From Flaviaestuariibacter flavus (GTDB taxonomy: Bacteria > Bacteroidota > Bacteroidia > Chitinophagales > Chitinophagaceae): DNA of 64,000 bases. Shown here piece after piece: positions 1-8,300 of the stretch. Both the position numbers and the translations under genes were made by a program. The notes under the pieces were generated by a model, which worked only from the letters and a program-made list of their open reading frames with translations, ran no database searches and was not told the origin of the DNA. Every line of letters begins with the position of its first letter. Positions within the stretch are counted from its first letter, which is position 1. The stretch lies in NCBI RefSeq assembly GCF_004337505.1, contig NZ_SJZI01000002.1, positions 435,351-499,350 of the forward strand, read 5' to 3'.

Positions 1-1183
1 CTTCGAGGGCGCGGTAGTGGTGCAACAAGGGTAGTAATACAATATTGACACCGAACCCGGCAATCAGGTAGCGAACGTACACGGCTTCGTACTTCAGGTG
101 CAGCATTACCTGCTGCCCGAGGGCCAGGTTGAGATTTGAAAGCAGGAGACCGAAGGCGAAGATCCGCAATAAGGGTACAGCGCCGGCAAACTCATGCCCG
201 AATACGAAGCCGATCAGTGGCTCGGCAAAGAGCAGCGCCGCCAGCGAGATACCAAGCGTCAGCGTCACCACGTAAGGCAGTATCCGCCGCACCCGTTCCA
301 GCCCCGCGGCTTCCGACTCCCGGAAGGAAGCACCGATATAGGGGAAAAGCACCGTGTTGAGCGGCATCGAAATAATGCTTTGGAAGATGACCACGATCCG
401 CAGTCCGGCCGAGTACAGGCCCGTATCCGGGATGCTCAGAAGGGAGCCCGCCAGGATCAGGTTGGTGAGGTGGGACTGGTTTCGGATCAACTCCATAGCC
501 GACATGTGGCGGATATCGAGCAGGGTTTGCTTCACTGCGCCCACCTTCGTCCACGACACCCGGATGCCATAGCGCCGCAGGGCATAGCGCAGCGAGAAGA
601 AGGACACCGCCACATGCGACAGGCTGGTGATCAGCGGGTGCAACACGTAGTCGCTCCGCTCACGGATGGCCAGCACAATGGCGATCGAAAAGCAAAGTTT
701 GGAAATAAAGCTGAATATCGCGAAGCGCCGGGTTTCCTGCATTGAATGATATACCCAGCTCGGGTTGATGACCCAGCCGATGCAATACAAAAACGCAAAG
801 AACGACACCAGCTTCTGTGCCGCCAGCTGCGGCACCGTCCATACCAGCACCGAAAACACCAGTGCGCAGGCACCGAGTATATAAGTTTTCGCCACCAGGA
901 CGCGGCTCACCACGGCATTCACCGCTTCCTTATCGCCCTGCGCCTCTACGATACGGCGAATGCCATAAAGGTCAAAGCCGGCGTTGATAAACAAAACGAA
1001 GTAATAAACGTAGGCAAACACATAGTTGACCACGCCGTAATACCCCGGACCGATGATCCTTGATATGATCGGTAACGTCACCAGGGGCAACACGTAGTTG
1101 CCCGCCTGGAGCATTGCCAGGGCCAGGAAGTTGGCCATGGCAATGCGTTTACCTCCGCCGATGCCTGTTGCACTAGTCTTCAT
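1..1183 (-). CDS. Wzx-type polysaccharide flippase (partial, 3' end outside window)
   Basis: The minus-strand frame is open from the ATG at 1183 to the left edge, so about 394 residues are visible and the C-terminus is missing. The N-terminus is a run of hydrophobic helices with the pattern of the MATE/polysaccharide-transporter superfamily (LPLVTLPIISRIIGPGYYG near residue 33, then several membrane segments). Family members flip undecaprenyl-linked sugar repeat units across the inner membrane. It lies 20 bp downstream of the UpxY-like gene and follows wzc and wza homologues on the same strand, so it is probably the fourth gene of an exopolysaccharide operon. The Wzx assignment is firm at superfamily level; the substrate is unknown. 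Confidence 0.8.
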   Translation of the reverse strand, partial: MKTSATGIGGGKRIAMANFLALAMLQAGNYVLPLVTLPIISRIIGPGYYGVVNYVFAYVYYFVLFINAGFDLYGIRRIVEAQGDKEAVNAVVSRVLVAKTYILGACALVFSVLVWTVPQLAAQKLVSFFAFLYCIGWVINPSWVYHSMQETRRFAIFSFISKLCFSIAIVLAIRERSDYVLHPLITSLSHVAVSFFSLRYALRRYGIRVSWTKVGAVKQTLLDIRHMSAMELIRNQSHLTNLILAGSLLSIPDTGLYSAGLRIVVIFQSIISMPLNTVLFPYIGASFRESEAAGLERVRRILPYVVTLTLGISLAALLFAEPLIGFVFGHEFAGAVPLLRIFAFGLLLSNLNLALGQQVMLHLKYEAVYVRYLIAGFGVNIVLLPLLHHYRALE

Positions 1184-1203
1184 AGTCTTCAGTTGCCCCG
1201 GGC

Positions 1204-1740
1204 TCAGCCGGCATCAGTGAAACGGTAATAGGGGTAGATCTGCGGCACAGGTGTATCGTGTGCCTTTCTCGGCGCGGGCATGTCGGCCACGAGAATGAAC
1301 CCAAGGGAAGCAAGGGAGCGGCTGACCGTATTCTGCATGCGGGCCACCTTATAGTCAGCTTCCTCTTCCTGGCATACCGGCTCGGGGTGAACGGGGGTCC
1401 GCGCTACACGCACCTGGCTGTATTCGGAAAGAAAGCAGCGGATCATGGCGATATCCTCATCCGAGATAAGCGCCGGCGCGTTGAGCCAATGCAATACGCC
1501 GCAAACACCGCTGATGCTACGCACCTGCGCGAGCTGGGCTTCAGTTATCCGTACAAATACGATCCCGGGAAAAAGCGGTTCCTGCTCTGTCTTTTTCAGG
1601 AAGGACCAGTTTGATGTGATGGTGCGGAGCGGAAGATAGGTTTCGAACTTTTTTCTGGCCAGCAGATGGGCCACCTTTTTCTCGCACTTGGAACGGGTGC
1701 ATAAGGCATACCAATGCCCGTTGGGTAAAGGGGTGTTCAT
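1204..1740 (-). CDS. UpxY/NusG-family transcription antiterminator
   Basis: 178 aa. The N-terminal half (residues 8-110) is a NusG N-terminal domain: the opening HWYALCTRSKCEKKVAHLL, then ETYLP and PLFPGIVFVRI. NusG paralogues of the UpxY type are encoded in Bacteroidota polysaccharide operons and let RNA polymerase read through the long locus. The expected C-terminal KOW domain is poor: only a tail resembling its last strands (SLASLGFILVADMP, about residues 143-156) can be recognised. UpxY genes usually lie first in their operons, but this one sits third, 78 bp after wzc and just before wzx. It may therefore act on the distal part of the locus (inference). Confidence 0.8.
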   Translation of the reverse strand: MNTPLPNGHWYALCTRSKCEKKVAHLLARKKFETYLPLRTITSNWSFLKKTEQEPLFPGIVFVRITEAQLAQVRSISGVCGVLHWLNAPALISDEDIAMIRCFLSEYSQVRVARTPVHPEPVCQEEEADYKVARMQNTVSRSLASLGFILVADMPAPRKAHDTPVPQIYPYYRFTDAG

Positions 1741-1818
1741 TCAATTGGTTTTATAGGTTAGCATCAACCGCCTGTGTGGCGGAAAAAAACAAGTTCATCG
1801 GTTTCCCGCGATATTGGA

Positions 1819-4158
1819 TCAGGCCTTTTTCACCTGTGGGCGCAGCATCCGGAACAATGTACCAAAGCTCCAGGATGATGCATTGCTATTGTACGGCTTG
1901 CCCCCCTGGGCCCCGAAACCGTAGCCATAGCCACCCGCTTTCTGGAAGCCCCTGGCCTTCACCGCGTTGAACACGATCGACAGGTTGGGCAACGCAGCTA
2001 CCGGGTAGGCTTCGTCGAGCTTACGGATTACGGATTTCGGCGTTTGTGCATGGCGAACCACGAAGTAGGTAAGATCGCTCCATTCGGCCAGGATAAAGGC
2101 ATCCGTGGCTGTTCCTACCGGCGCGGCGTCCATGATGATGAAGTCAAAGGTTTCTTCCAGGTACTCGAACAACACGCCGAGTTTTCCGTTCAGGAGCAAT
2201 TCCGTGGGTTGGGTCTCCGCAGTGCCGGGCGGTATCACGAATAGGTTCTTATATTCCGTTCCTTTAATGACCTCATAGGGCTCTGTCTCTTCTTCCAGAA
2301 ACTCGGCAAGCCCTGTCGGCGACCCTGTCAATAACAGTTGTGAATCCTGCGCGGGGCGAAGGTCCGACTTTAACAAAACAACTTTCTTGCCAGAGAGCGA
2401 CATGCTAACGGCCAAGCGCTCCGCGATAAAAGTTTTTCCTTCCCCGTTAAGGCTGGAAGTGACGAGGATCTTTTTCTTGCCGCCCGACTTGCTGAAAAGC
2501 CCCGTTGCCACACGCAATTGGCGCAATTGCTCCTCGATCGCGGGATTGCTGCGCAATGACGCGCTTCCCTGGTCGTAAGCGACCTCGCCGCTGACCGGGA
2601 TCGAAGTATACTGCTCGAGTTCGGAGCGGAACAGCAGCTTCTGGCTCAGCACCTCGCGCTTGATCACGTAAGCGATACCGGTAAGCACCGACGCAATGAG
2701 TGCGGCCAGCAGTATGAAAGGCTTATTGGGGCTTACCGGCAGCGTGGATGCCCGGGCAGTTTCCACTACTTTACTATCGGCGATGTTTGATGCCGACCCG
2801 ATTGCGGTTTCTTCGCGCTTTTGAAGCAGGAAGGAATAAATGCTGTTCTTGATCGACTGCTGACGGCTTACGTCCAGCAACTCGCGCTCTTTTTGCGGAA
2901 TCGTCTGGAGCATCGAGTTATAACCCGAATTCGTGGAGGAAAGATCGCGCTGGCTTGCCTGCAGGCCGCGGCGTTGGTTCCGGATATTCTCAAGCACGCT
3001 CGGCCGCATCCGCTCGATCTGGTCGTTGAGCGCAATCATGCTCGGATGGTTCTCGGCGGTCGTCTTGCTCAGGCGCTCCCGGTCGAGTTCGGCCTGGTAA
3101 AGCTTTTCGAGCAGGTGGGAAAGCAGCGGGTCGGCAACACCCAGGGTAGCCGGCGCAATCGAAGTGCCCTCTTTGCTTACCACATATCGTTCCACCTGGT
3201 CGAGCACGGCAAGCTTCATATTGATCTCCGAAAGCCGCTGGTCGTTGTCGCCAACATTCTTAAGGTACATGCGCCCCTGTTCACTGAGATCTACAATCCC
3301 CTTGCTCGACTTATAATTCTGGATCTGCTTTTCTACCGAGTTAAGCTCGCGTTGCACGATGCGCATCCGCTCGTCTACAAAGGCGATTGTATTGCGGGCA
3401 ATGGCATTGCGGTAATCGATGCCGGCGCGGTTGTAGTCTGCGATCAGGTCGTTGAGGATGTCCTCACCGCGCTGAGGCACCTCGTCGCGGAACTTCAGCT
3501 TCACGATGCTCGACAGCTTGCCGGCAGCGGTCACCTCCAGTTGTTTGGAAATATCGGCCGCAGCCACTTTGGGTTTTACAAGGCTGAAGCGCAGCGGCTT
3601 GGCGGCTTGCTTTTCAAAGTGCGGATTGGTCACGAACTGAAGCTCACCCCACGGGGTATTCACCGGAATATTAAGCGGGTAGTTATGGCCGCCGGCATGC
3701 ACCACCTGGCGGGCGGCATCATAGGCGAGCGGCACGGGCTCCTTGGTTGTGCGGATTGTTTCGGGATTGACGGCCGTCACCAGGACGGGGCTGGTGGTAT
3801 AAGCCGACCGGTCGGAAACGCGGCCCTGCTCGCTGATGGGCGCATACAGGTGCAGGTGGCGCACTACGGCGTCGAGCAGGTTGCGCGACTGGAGCACGAC
3901 CACTTCGTTTTCGACGATCTTTTTGGAGTTGAGAATATTGAGCGATTCACTGACAGTAATCTCTTCGGATCCTTTCTTTTCATCGCTGATCAGCAGGGTC
4001 GCGGTCACTTCGTAGCGCGGCGTTGCGTAACGTATGTACGCCAGGCCGGCCAGGAGGAATACAATGGCCAGTCCCAGGAATAGCGGCCAATATGGCAGAT
4101 AGCGTGTAAGGAGCTCTTCAGCAAAAGGGGTGTTTTTCGCTTTCGGTCGGTTAGGCAT
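1819..4158 (-). CDS. Wzc-like polysaccharide co-polymerase / BY-kinase
   Basis: 779 aa inner-membrane protein controlling exopolysaccharide chain length and export. TM1 is at about 24-43, a Wzz domain follows, then a coiled-coil periplasmic region (about 255-450, GNVR-like), TM2 at about 480-499, and a cytoplasmic bacterial tyrosine-kinase domain. Kinase motifs visible are Walker A SSLNGEGKT (568-576), a Walker A'-like VVLLKSDLRP (593-602) and Walker B FDFIIMDAAP (671-680). Two features are unusual: A' reads K-S-D instead of the common D-x-D, and the C-terminal tail has only three tyrosines (744, 746, 756), not a dense Tyr cluster. It begins 12 bp after the wza-like gene, its expected outer-membrane partner. 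Confidence 0.9.
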   Translation of the reverse strand: MPNRPKAKNTPFAEELLTRYLPYWPLFLGLAIVFLLAGLAYIRYATPRYEVTATLLISDEKKGSEEITVSESLNILNSKKIVENEVVVLQSRNLLDAVVRHLHLYAPISEQGRVSDRSAYTTSPVLVTAVNPETIRTTKEPVPLAYDAARQVVHAGGHNYPLNIPVNTPWGELQFVTNPHFEKQAAKPLRFSLVKPKVAAADISKQLEVTAAGKLSSIVKLKFRDEVPQRGEDILNDLIADYNRAGIDYRNAIARNTIAFVDERMRIVQRELNSVEKQIQNYKSSKGIVDLSEQGRMYLKNVGDNDQRLSEINMKLAVLDQVERYVVSKEGTSIAPATLGVADPLLSHLLEKLYQAELDRERLSKTTAENHPSMIALNDQIERMRPSVLENIRNQRRGLQASQRDLSSTNSGYNSMLQTIPQKERELLDVSRQQSIKNSIYSFLLQKREETAIGSASNIADSKVVETARASTLPVSPNKPFILLAALIASVLTGIAYVIKREVLSQKLLFRSELEQYTSIPVSGEVAYDQGSASLRSNPAIEEQLRQLRVATGLFSKSGGKKKILVTSSLNGEGKTFIAERLAVSMSLSGKKVVLLKSDLRPAQDSQLLLTGSPTGLAEFLEEETEPYEVIKGTEYKNLFVIPPGTAETQPTELLLNGKLGVLFEYLEETFDFIIMDAAPVGTATDAFILAEWSDLTYFVVRHAQTPKSVIRKLDEAYPVAALPNLSIVFNAVKARGFQKAGGYGYGFGAQGGKPYNSNASSWSFGTLFRMLRPQVKKA

Positions 4159-4170
4159 GTCTTCACGGTT

Positions 4171-4959
4171 TTATCGGGTCACTCGATCCACAATAATTGT
4201 AACAAATGAGAGGCCACTTAGTATGATTGGTAATATTTGCCGGCCGTTCGAGGCCTGACCGACGCGGGCTTTCGTTGGCTCGGCATAAACAACATCGCCA
4301 TTGTGCAGGTAGAAATACGGGGAGCTGAGCAGGCTCCTGTCGTTTAGATCGATCCGTTTCAGGATCTTTTCGCCTCCCTCCTCCCGGATGAGCAGCAGGT
4401 TATCGCGGCGTCCGTAAATGGTGAGGTCGCCGGCCATACCGATGGCTTCGAGCACAGAAATTTTTTCGTTGGGCACCGGAACAACGCCGGGGTGGGCCAC
4501 TTCACCAAGAACGGTCACGCGAAAATTGAGGAAGCGGATGGACACCACGGGATCGAGCAGGAGCTTTTTATCGACCAGCTGGGTGCGCAAGGTTTCGGTG
4601 ATATCCTTCTTGGTATACCCCGCCACGCGCATTTTGCCGAGTATCGGGAATTGAATATTTCCGTCGGCATCCACCAGGTAACCCGTAGCCACAGTCGTGT
4701 TGGTGCCGTTGATGGTGGTGTTGGAGTTGTTATTAAAGAGTGCTGTGGCCTCCGGGTTGGGGCTGCTCACCTGGATGCTGAGCAGGTCGCCGGGATTGAT
4801 CCGCTGGAGCTCCGGCGCCGGGCTGGCCATCCGGAGATCGTTCGGGATATCATTGAAGTAGGTGACCTTGCGTGTATCAACGCAGGATGCAAACAATAAG
4901 GGGCAAGCAGCGATGGCGAGCTGAATGGCCGCTGAGGCGGGCTGGAGTCGGAGTCGCAT
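4171..4959 (-). CDS. Wza-like polysaccharide export lipoprotein
   Basis: 262 aa. A signal sequence ends in a lipobox (LFASC, Cys26), so the protein is a lipoprotein. The body matches Poly_export (about 50-140, containing NPGDLLSIQVSSPNPEA) followed by an SLBB region (FRVTVLGEVAHPGVVPVPNE, about 147-166). A C-terminal hydrophobic helix (about 243-256) fits the membrane-spanning helix of Wza-type channels. It is the first gene of the minus-strand operon wza-wzc-upxY-wzx. The product should form the outer-membrane export channel working with the Wzc-like kinase. Confidence 0.88.
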   Translation of the reverse strand: MRLRLQPASAAIQLAIAACPLLFASCVDTRKVTYFNDIPNDLRMASPAPELQRINPGDLLSIQVSSPNPEATALFNNNSNTTINGTNTTVATGYLVDADGNIQFPILGKMRVAGYTKKDITETLRTQLVDKKLLLDPVVSIRFLNFRVTVLGEVAHPGVVPVPNEKISVLEAIGMAGDLTIYGRRDNLLLIREEGGEKILKRIDLNDRSLLSSPYFYLHNGDVVYAEPTKARVGQASNGRQILPIILSGLSFVTIIVDRVTR

Positions 4960-5250
4960 AGTTTAGGCCCTGCATTGGCGCAGGCACAGCATGCGCACAA
5001 TTCGCATGCCACCGGGCCCACAACCTCTGCCTGCAAGCGACAGCCGGTCCGGAGCAAACTCCCGGGCGGCTCAGGCTGCCGCGATCCTTTCCGCATTGGT
5101 TTAAGATTTGAGGCGTCTTTGCGGGTGTCGGCGCTTCAACAGGATGCGGACGTCTTCAATGATTGCAGGGAGTCCCGTTCTTCATTGACCATGTTTAACC
5201 GGTTGACAGCTTGTGTGGACTTGTACTGTCTTACCTCAAACCGCCTGACT
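4960..5250. other. Divergent intergenic region, wza / acyltransferase
   Basis: 291 bp between two divergently transcribed genes. The segment must hold the promoters for both. I see no complete TAnnTTTG box; the upstream in-frame extension of the acyltransferase frame (from about 4975) has no family similarity and is treated as noncoding. Confidence 0.5.
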
Positions 5251-6390
5251 ATGGGAGACCTTTCCCAACAAACGATCGCGGGCAATCCGGCCCGGCATGG
5301 CTCAGAACCCCGGGTAGACTGGGTGGACTTTGCCAAAGGCTTCTGCATCTTTATGGTTGTCATGCTGCACTCAACGGCAGAAATAGAAGAAGCCGTGGGG
5401 CGGGAAGGCTTTATGCGTTACCTCGTGACCTTTGCGAAGCCTTTCCGGATGCCGGACTTCTTTATGATTTCCGGCCTGTTTCTTTCCCGCGTCATTCACC
5501 GCGGATGGCGCTCCTACCTTGACCGGAAGGTGCTGCACTTTGCATACTTCTATTTCATCTGGGTCAGCATTCACTTTGCCTTGAAACTACCCGGTTATGT
5601 GCGCAGCCACGAGCTCGCAGCCGGAATTTCCGATTACTGCAAAGCGTTCATACAGCCGCTCGGTACGCTTTGGTTCATCTACCAGCTTCCCGTTTTTTTC
5701 GTATTCATCAAACTGGTGTGGCGCATACCGCCGCCAGTCATCTTCGCTTTCGGCGCCGCACTCGAGATCGCGCATATCAACACCGGCTGGATCGTTATCG
5801 ACCAGTTTGCTTCCCGCTTCGTCTATTTTTATACCGGGTACTGGCTGGCGCCAAAAATCTTCGCCCTGGCTTCCTGGGCCCAGTCCCGGACCTCCCTTGC
5901 GGCGCTTGCCCTTTCCGTGTGGTTCCTGCTGAATGGCGCGCTTGCCTTTGGCGGCTACGCCGCGAAACCCTTCATCTCCCTGCCCCTTGGTTTTGCCGGC
6001 GCGGCGGCTGTAGTCATCGTCGCGGTGTTGCTTGCCCGTACCGCGGCTACCCGGCCCATCCGCTACTGCGGGCAGAACTCCATCGTCGTTTATCTCGCGT
6101 TTTTCCTTCCGATGCATGCCACAAAGGCCATATTGCTGAAGACCGGCCTGGTTCCGGATGTAGGTATGATGGCGATGATAACTTCCGTTGCGGCAGTAAG
6201 CGGCGCTCTGTTGCTTTGGTGGAGCGTGCGCCGGACACAGCTATCCTTCCTGTTCGTGCGGCCTTCCCGGTTCAGGCTCGAAAGGGGCAGTGCGGACCGG
6301 AAGCCACCACATGTTTTCAAATGGAGCCTGTTGACGAATAATATCTATCGCAGGATGACACGTTCAAAAAAGCCGGAGAAAATCGCCTAG
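5251..6390 (+). CDS. Acyltransferase-3 family membrane protein
   Basis: 379 aa from the ATG at 5251; a longer frame begins upstream, but this start places the family's opening VDWVDFAKGFCIFMVVMLH about 20 residues from the N-terminus as expected. The protein is a polytopic acyltransferase-3/OafA-like enzyme with about ten hydrophobic helices and the typical catalytic His in VVMLHS. A second family hallmark is the PDFFMISGLFLSRV segment. Such enzymes O-acetylate or succinylate surface polysaccharides, which fits its position beside an exopolysaccharide locus (inference). The hydrophilic tail after about residue 340 is basic. A terminator-like hairpin lies about 60 bp downstream but is oriented for the tRNA on the other strand. 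Confidence 0.85.
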   Translation: MGDLSQQTIAGNPARHGSEPRVDWVDFAKGFCIFMVVMLHSTAEIEEAVGREGFMRYLVTFAKPFRMPDFFMISGLFLSRVIHRGWRSYLDRKVLHFAYFYFIWVSIHFALKLPGYVRSHELAAGISDYCKAFIQPLGTLWFIYQLPVFFVFIKLVWRIPPPVIFAFGAALEIAHINTGWIVIDQFASRFVYFYTGYWLAPKIFALASWAQSRTSLAALALSVWFLLNGALAFGGYAAKPFISLPLGFAGAAAVVIVAVLLARTAATRPIRYCGQNSIVVYLAFFLPMHATKAILLKTGLVPDVGMMAMITSVAAVSGALLLWWSVRRTQLSFLFVRPSRFRLERGSADRKPPHVFKWSLLTNNIYRRMTRSKKPEKIA

Positions 6391-6452
6391 CGACACCAAT
6401 CCTACCGTACTACAGTGTAAAATTCCGGTACCTGACAGGTAGCAAAAACAAA

Positions 6453-6480
6453 AGCGCCTCCGGCTGATGCCGGAGGCGCT
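6453..6480 (-). terminator. Intrinsic terminator of tRNA-Ser(UGA)
   Basis: Perfect 12-bp stem AGCGCCTCCGGC / GCCGGAGGCGCT with loop TGAT. On the minus strand it is followed by a T-rich run, so it terminates the tRNA-Ser transcript. Confidence 0.8.
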
Positions 6481-6492
6481 ACATACTGTGGG

Positions 6493-6577
6493 CGGAGAGA
6501 GAGGGATTCGAACCCCCGGAGGTTTGACCCTCAACGGTTTTCAAGACCGCCGCAATCGACCGCTCTGCCATCTCTCC
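6493..6577 (-). tRNA. tRNA-Ser(UGA)
   Basis: 85-nt class II tRNA. Acceptor GGAGAGA pairs with TCTCTCC, discriminator G; anticodon loop CTTGAAA gives UGA; a long variable arm precedes GGTTCGAATCC. CCA is not encoded. Confidence 0.97.
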
Positions 6578-6661
6578 GCGGCAAATGTAAGGTCGGCGAA
6601 ACAAATCGCAAAAAAAGCTTCTGAATGCGAGGCGGTTATGCGCCGACTATCATTCCAGAAG

Positions 6662-6686
6662 AAAGCCTCCCAAACCGGGAGGCTTT
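6662..6686. terminator. Bidirectional hairpin after the degraded gene
   Basis: Perfect 10-bp stem AAAGCCTCCC / GGGAGGCTTT with loop AAACC. It lies 24 bp beyond the stop codon of the minus-strand pseudogene and probably served as its terminator. Confidence 0.65.
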
Positions 6687-6709
6687 ATAAAATCATCCGC
6701 CTGAACATC

Positions 6710-7268
6710 CTACTTGCTTTCTTTAAGGACCATGTCGATGGTGATTGCCGTTGCAACAATATTGATCTTAGTACGGTTGTCGGCAAAATCCGGTGCGAGG
6801 CTCACATTGTATTTATCGGCGGAAGTGAATAGCTCCTTTGCAAGTCCGGGCCCTTTTTTATTAGTGCTACCGTTGGTGTTGCCTCCGGCATCGGCGATGG
6901 AAAATTTCCGCGCTTTCGAATCTCCTTTGATCGCGGAGATTTCGCCGCCGGCCTCATTATTTTTTGTTGAGCACCGGGCGCAGCACCTTTTGCCAGCCGG
7001 GCACGTGCTGCCGGATCATGCCCACCGGGAAGCCGTCGCCACCGTACACTTAGCATTCGTTATGAAACTTCAGGGACTGCACCTTTTCGTCGATGAAATA
7101 CTCAATGTTTTCAAAAAACGAGGAAAAAAACCGACCCATAAACAGTCCGGTTTCACCAAATTTGGTAATGCCGGCACATTTATACGGTGATCCGATCACC
7201 AATTCCGAGTCACTAGAAGGGACTGAATGTACAGGGCCGGTGAAAAAAAGCGCTCCTGTTGCGCTCTT
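6710..7268 (-). pseudogene. Degraded gene of unknown function
   Basis: Three minus-strand reading-frame blocks join into one protein-like sequence if two homopolymer indels are corrected: a T8 run (near 7120) and an A6 run (near 6955). An in-frame TAA also interrupts the second block (near 7050). The blocks read ...ITKFGETGLFMGRFF, then ENIEYFIDEKVQSLKFHNEC-stop-VYGGDGFPVGMIRQHVPGW, then ISAIKGDSKARKFSIAD ending IDMVLKESK. I do not recognise the family. Three independent lesions indicate a pseudogene, not a sequencing slip. Its 5' end is unclear because it runs into the tRNA-Ser(CGA) promoter region. Confidence 0.55.
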
Positions 7269-7283
7269 TTACACGAATCGTCT

Positions 7284-7291
7284 TACTTTTG
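7284..7291 (+). promoter_or_regulatory. -7 box of tRNA-Ser(CGA)
   Basis: TACTTTTG matches the Bacteroidota -7 consensus TAnnTTTG. It lies 11 nt upstream of the tRNA 5' end; a TTG at 7259-7261 with a 22-nt spacer could be the -33 element. Confidence 0.65.
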
Positions 7292-7302
7292 CCGCCCCAA
7301 CC

Positions 7303-7389
<87 letters not shown>

Positions 7390-7390
7390 C

Positions 7391-7418
7391 AAAACCCCGA
7401 CAGCCCTGTCGGGGTTTT
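7391..7418 (+). terminator. Terminator of tRNA-Ser(CGA)
   Basis: Hairpin CCCCGACAG / CTGTCGGGG flanked by AAAA and TTTT, one nucleotide after the tRNA. Confidence 0.85.
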
Positions 7419-7426
7419 CAATTTCC

Positions 7427-8137
7427 CTAAGCCCGCTTCTTTTGCAGCTGCACCTGCCCCGTCGGACACAGGTGCAACAGCGTACAACGGGCACAATCCG
7501 GCCGGAAGTGGTAGCAGGTTTTTTGCCCGTGTCGCATCATCACCTGGTGATGGTCGTATACTTCCTGGGCCGTGAAGTATTCCGGCAGCAGGTCTTCCAG
7601 CACCTTGTGGGCCCTGGCCTCCCCGAGCTTTTCTTCAATGATCCCGAGGCGCACCGCCACACGGAAGTGGTGTGCGTCTACCGGCATAGCCCGTCCACGG
7701 ATCGTGCTGAAGGAAAGCACCGCCGCGCTTGTTTTGGGACCGACGCCCGGGAGTGCTTCCAGCCAGGCCCGTGCTGCTGCTACCGGCATCGCTTCCAGAA
7801 AGTCCAGGTTGAGTGAGGGAAGCCGTTCGGTAAGTAGTCGCAACACCTGCTGTATCCGCGGCGCCTTCTGCTCCGGCCAGGTGCAGACGCTGATGGTTTC
7901 TTCCACCTCCCCCACCGGTGCGTCGCGGACCGACTCCCAATCGGCAAACCGCTCCCGCAGGCGCCGGAACGCAGCGCCGGAATCCCGGTTCCTGGTACGG
8001 TGCGACAGCAGCGCCGACACCAGTTCACTCAGCGGATCAAGGTCGTGGAAATAACTGATCTCGCTCCCGTATACATCAGTAAGGAGACGATGCACCTCCA
8101 GCACAAATGCTTTATTATCATCAGGAACTTCTTTCAC
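7427..8137 (-). CDS. Endonuclease III-family DNA glycosylase
   Basis: 236 aa. Base-excision repair glycosylase/AP lyase fold with a helix-hairpin-helix LEALPGVGPKTSAAVLSF (about 126-143) carrying the catalytic Lys (K135) and the catalytic Asp in VDAHHFRV (D154). Four cysteines at 208, 215, 218 and 224 form the C-x6-C-x2-C-x5-C iron-sulfur cluster of the family. The N-terminal helix reads LLSHRTRN instead of the LLSAQ(T)TD of typical Nth, so the substrate may differ from thymine glycol. It may belong to an Nth-like subgroup, not classical Nth. It converges with the tRNA-Ser(CGA) terminator. Confidence 0.85.
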   Translation of the reverse strand: MKEVPDDNKAFVLEVHRLLTDVYGSEISYFHDLDPLSELVSALLSHRTRNRDSGAAFRRLRERFADWESVRDAPVGEVEETISVCTWPEQKAPRIQQVLRLLTERLPSLNLDFLEAMPVAAARAWLEALPGVGPKTSAAVLSFSTIRGRAMPVDAHHFRVAVRLGIIEEKLGEARAHKVLEDLLPEYFTAQEVYDHHQVMMRHGQKTCYHFRPDCARCTLLHLCPTGQVQLQKKRA

Positions 8138-8255
8138 AAGGTGTTGCGTTGATCATACACACCAGGCCAAAATATATGCCGTGCGCGGGCAGCGAGGGGC
8201 TTGCGCCATATCTGTAGCAACATCGTCCGGAATGCTCCTGAATGAGTCAACAAAA

Positions 8256-8275
8256 AGCCCCTCCGGGGAGGGGCT
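8256..8275 (-). terminator. Terminator after the T9SS Ig-repeat gene
   Basis: Stem AGCCCCTC / GAGGGGCT; on the minus strand a T5 run follows. It lies about 25 bp beyond the stop codon of the 1041-aa gene. Confidence 0.75.
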
Positions 8276-8300
8276 TCTATTATTTCAGCTGCTGCGTTCA

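Noticed and set aside
2821..4083. 420-codon frame opposite wzc
   Set aside because: Antisense shadow of a high-GC gene; the wzc frame carries all kinase motifs.
4975..5250. N-terminal extension of the acyltransferase frame
   Set aside because: The extension has no similarity to the family; the ATG at 5251 gives the expected N-terminus.
6802..7056. 84-codon minus-strand ORF in the pseudogene region
   Set aside because: It is in a different frame from the conserved-looking blocks and has arginine-rich shadow composition.
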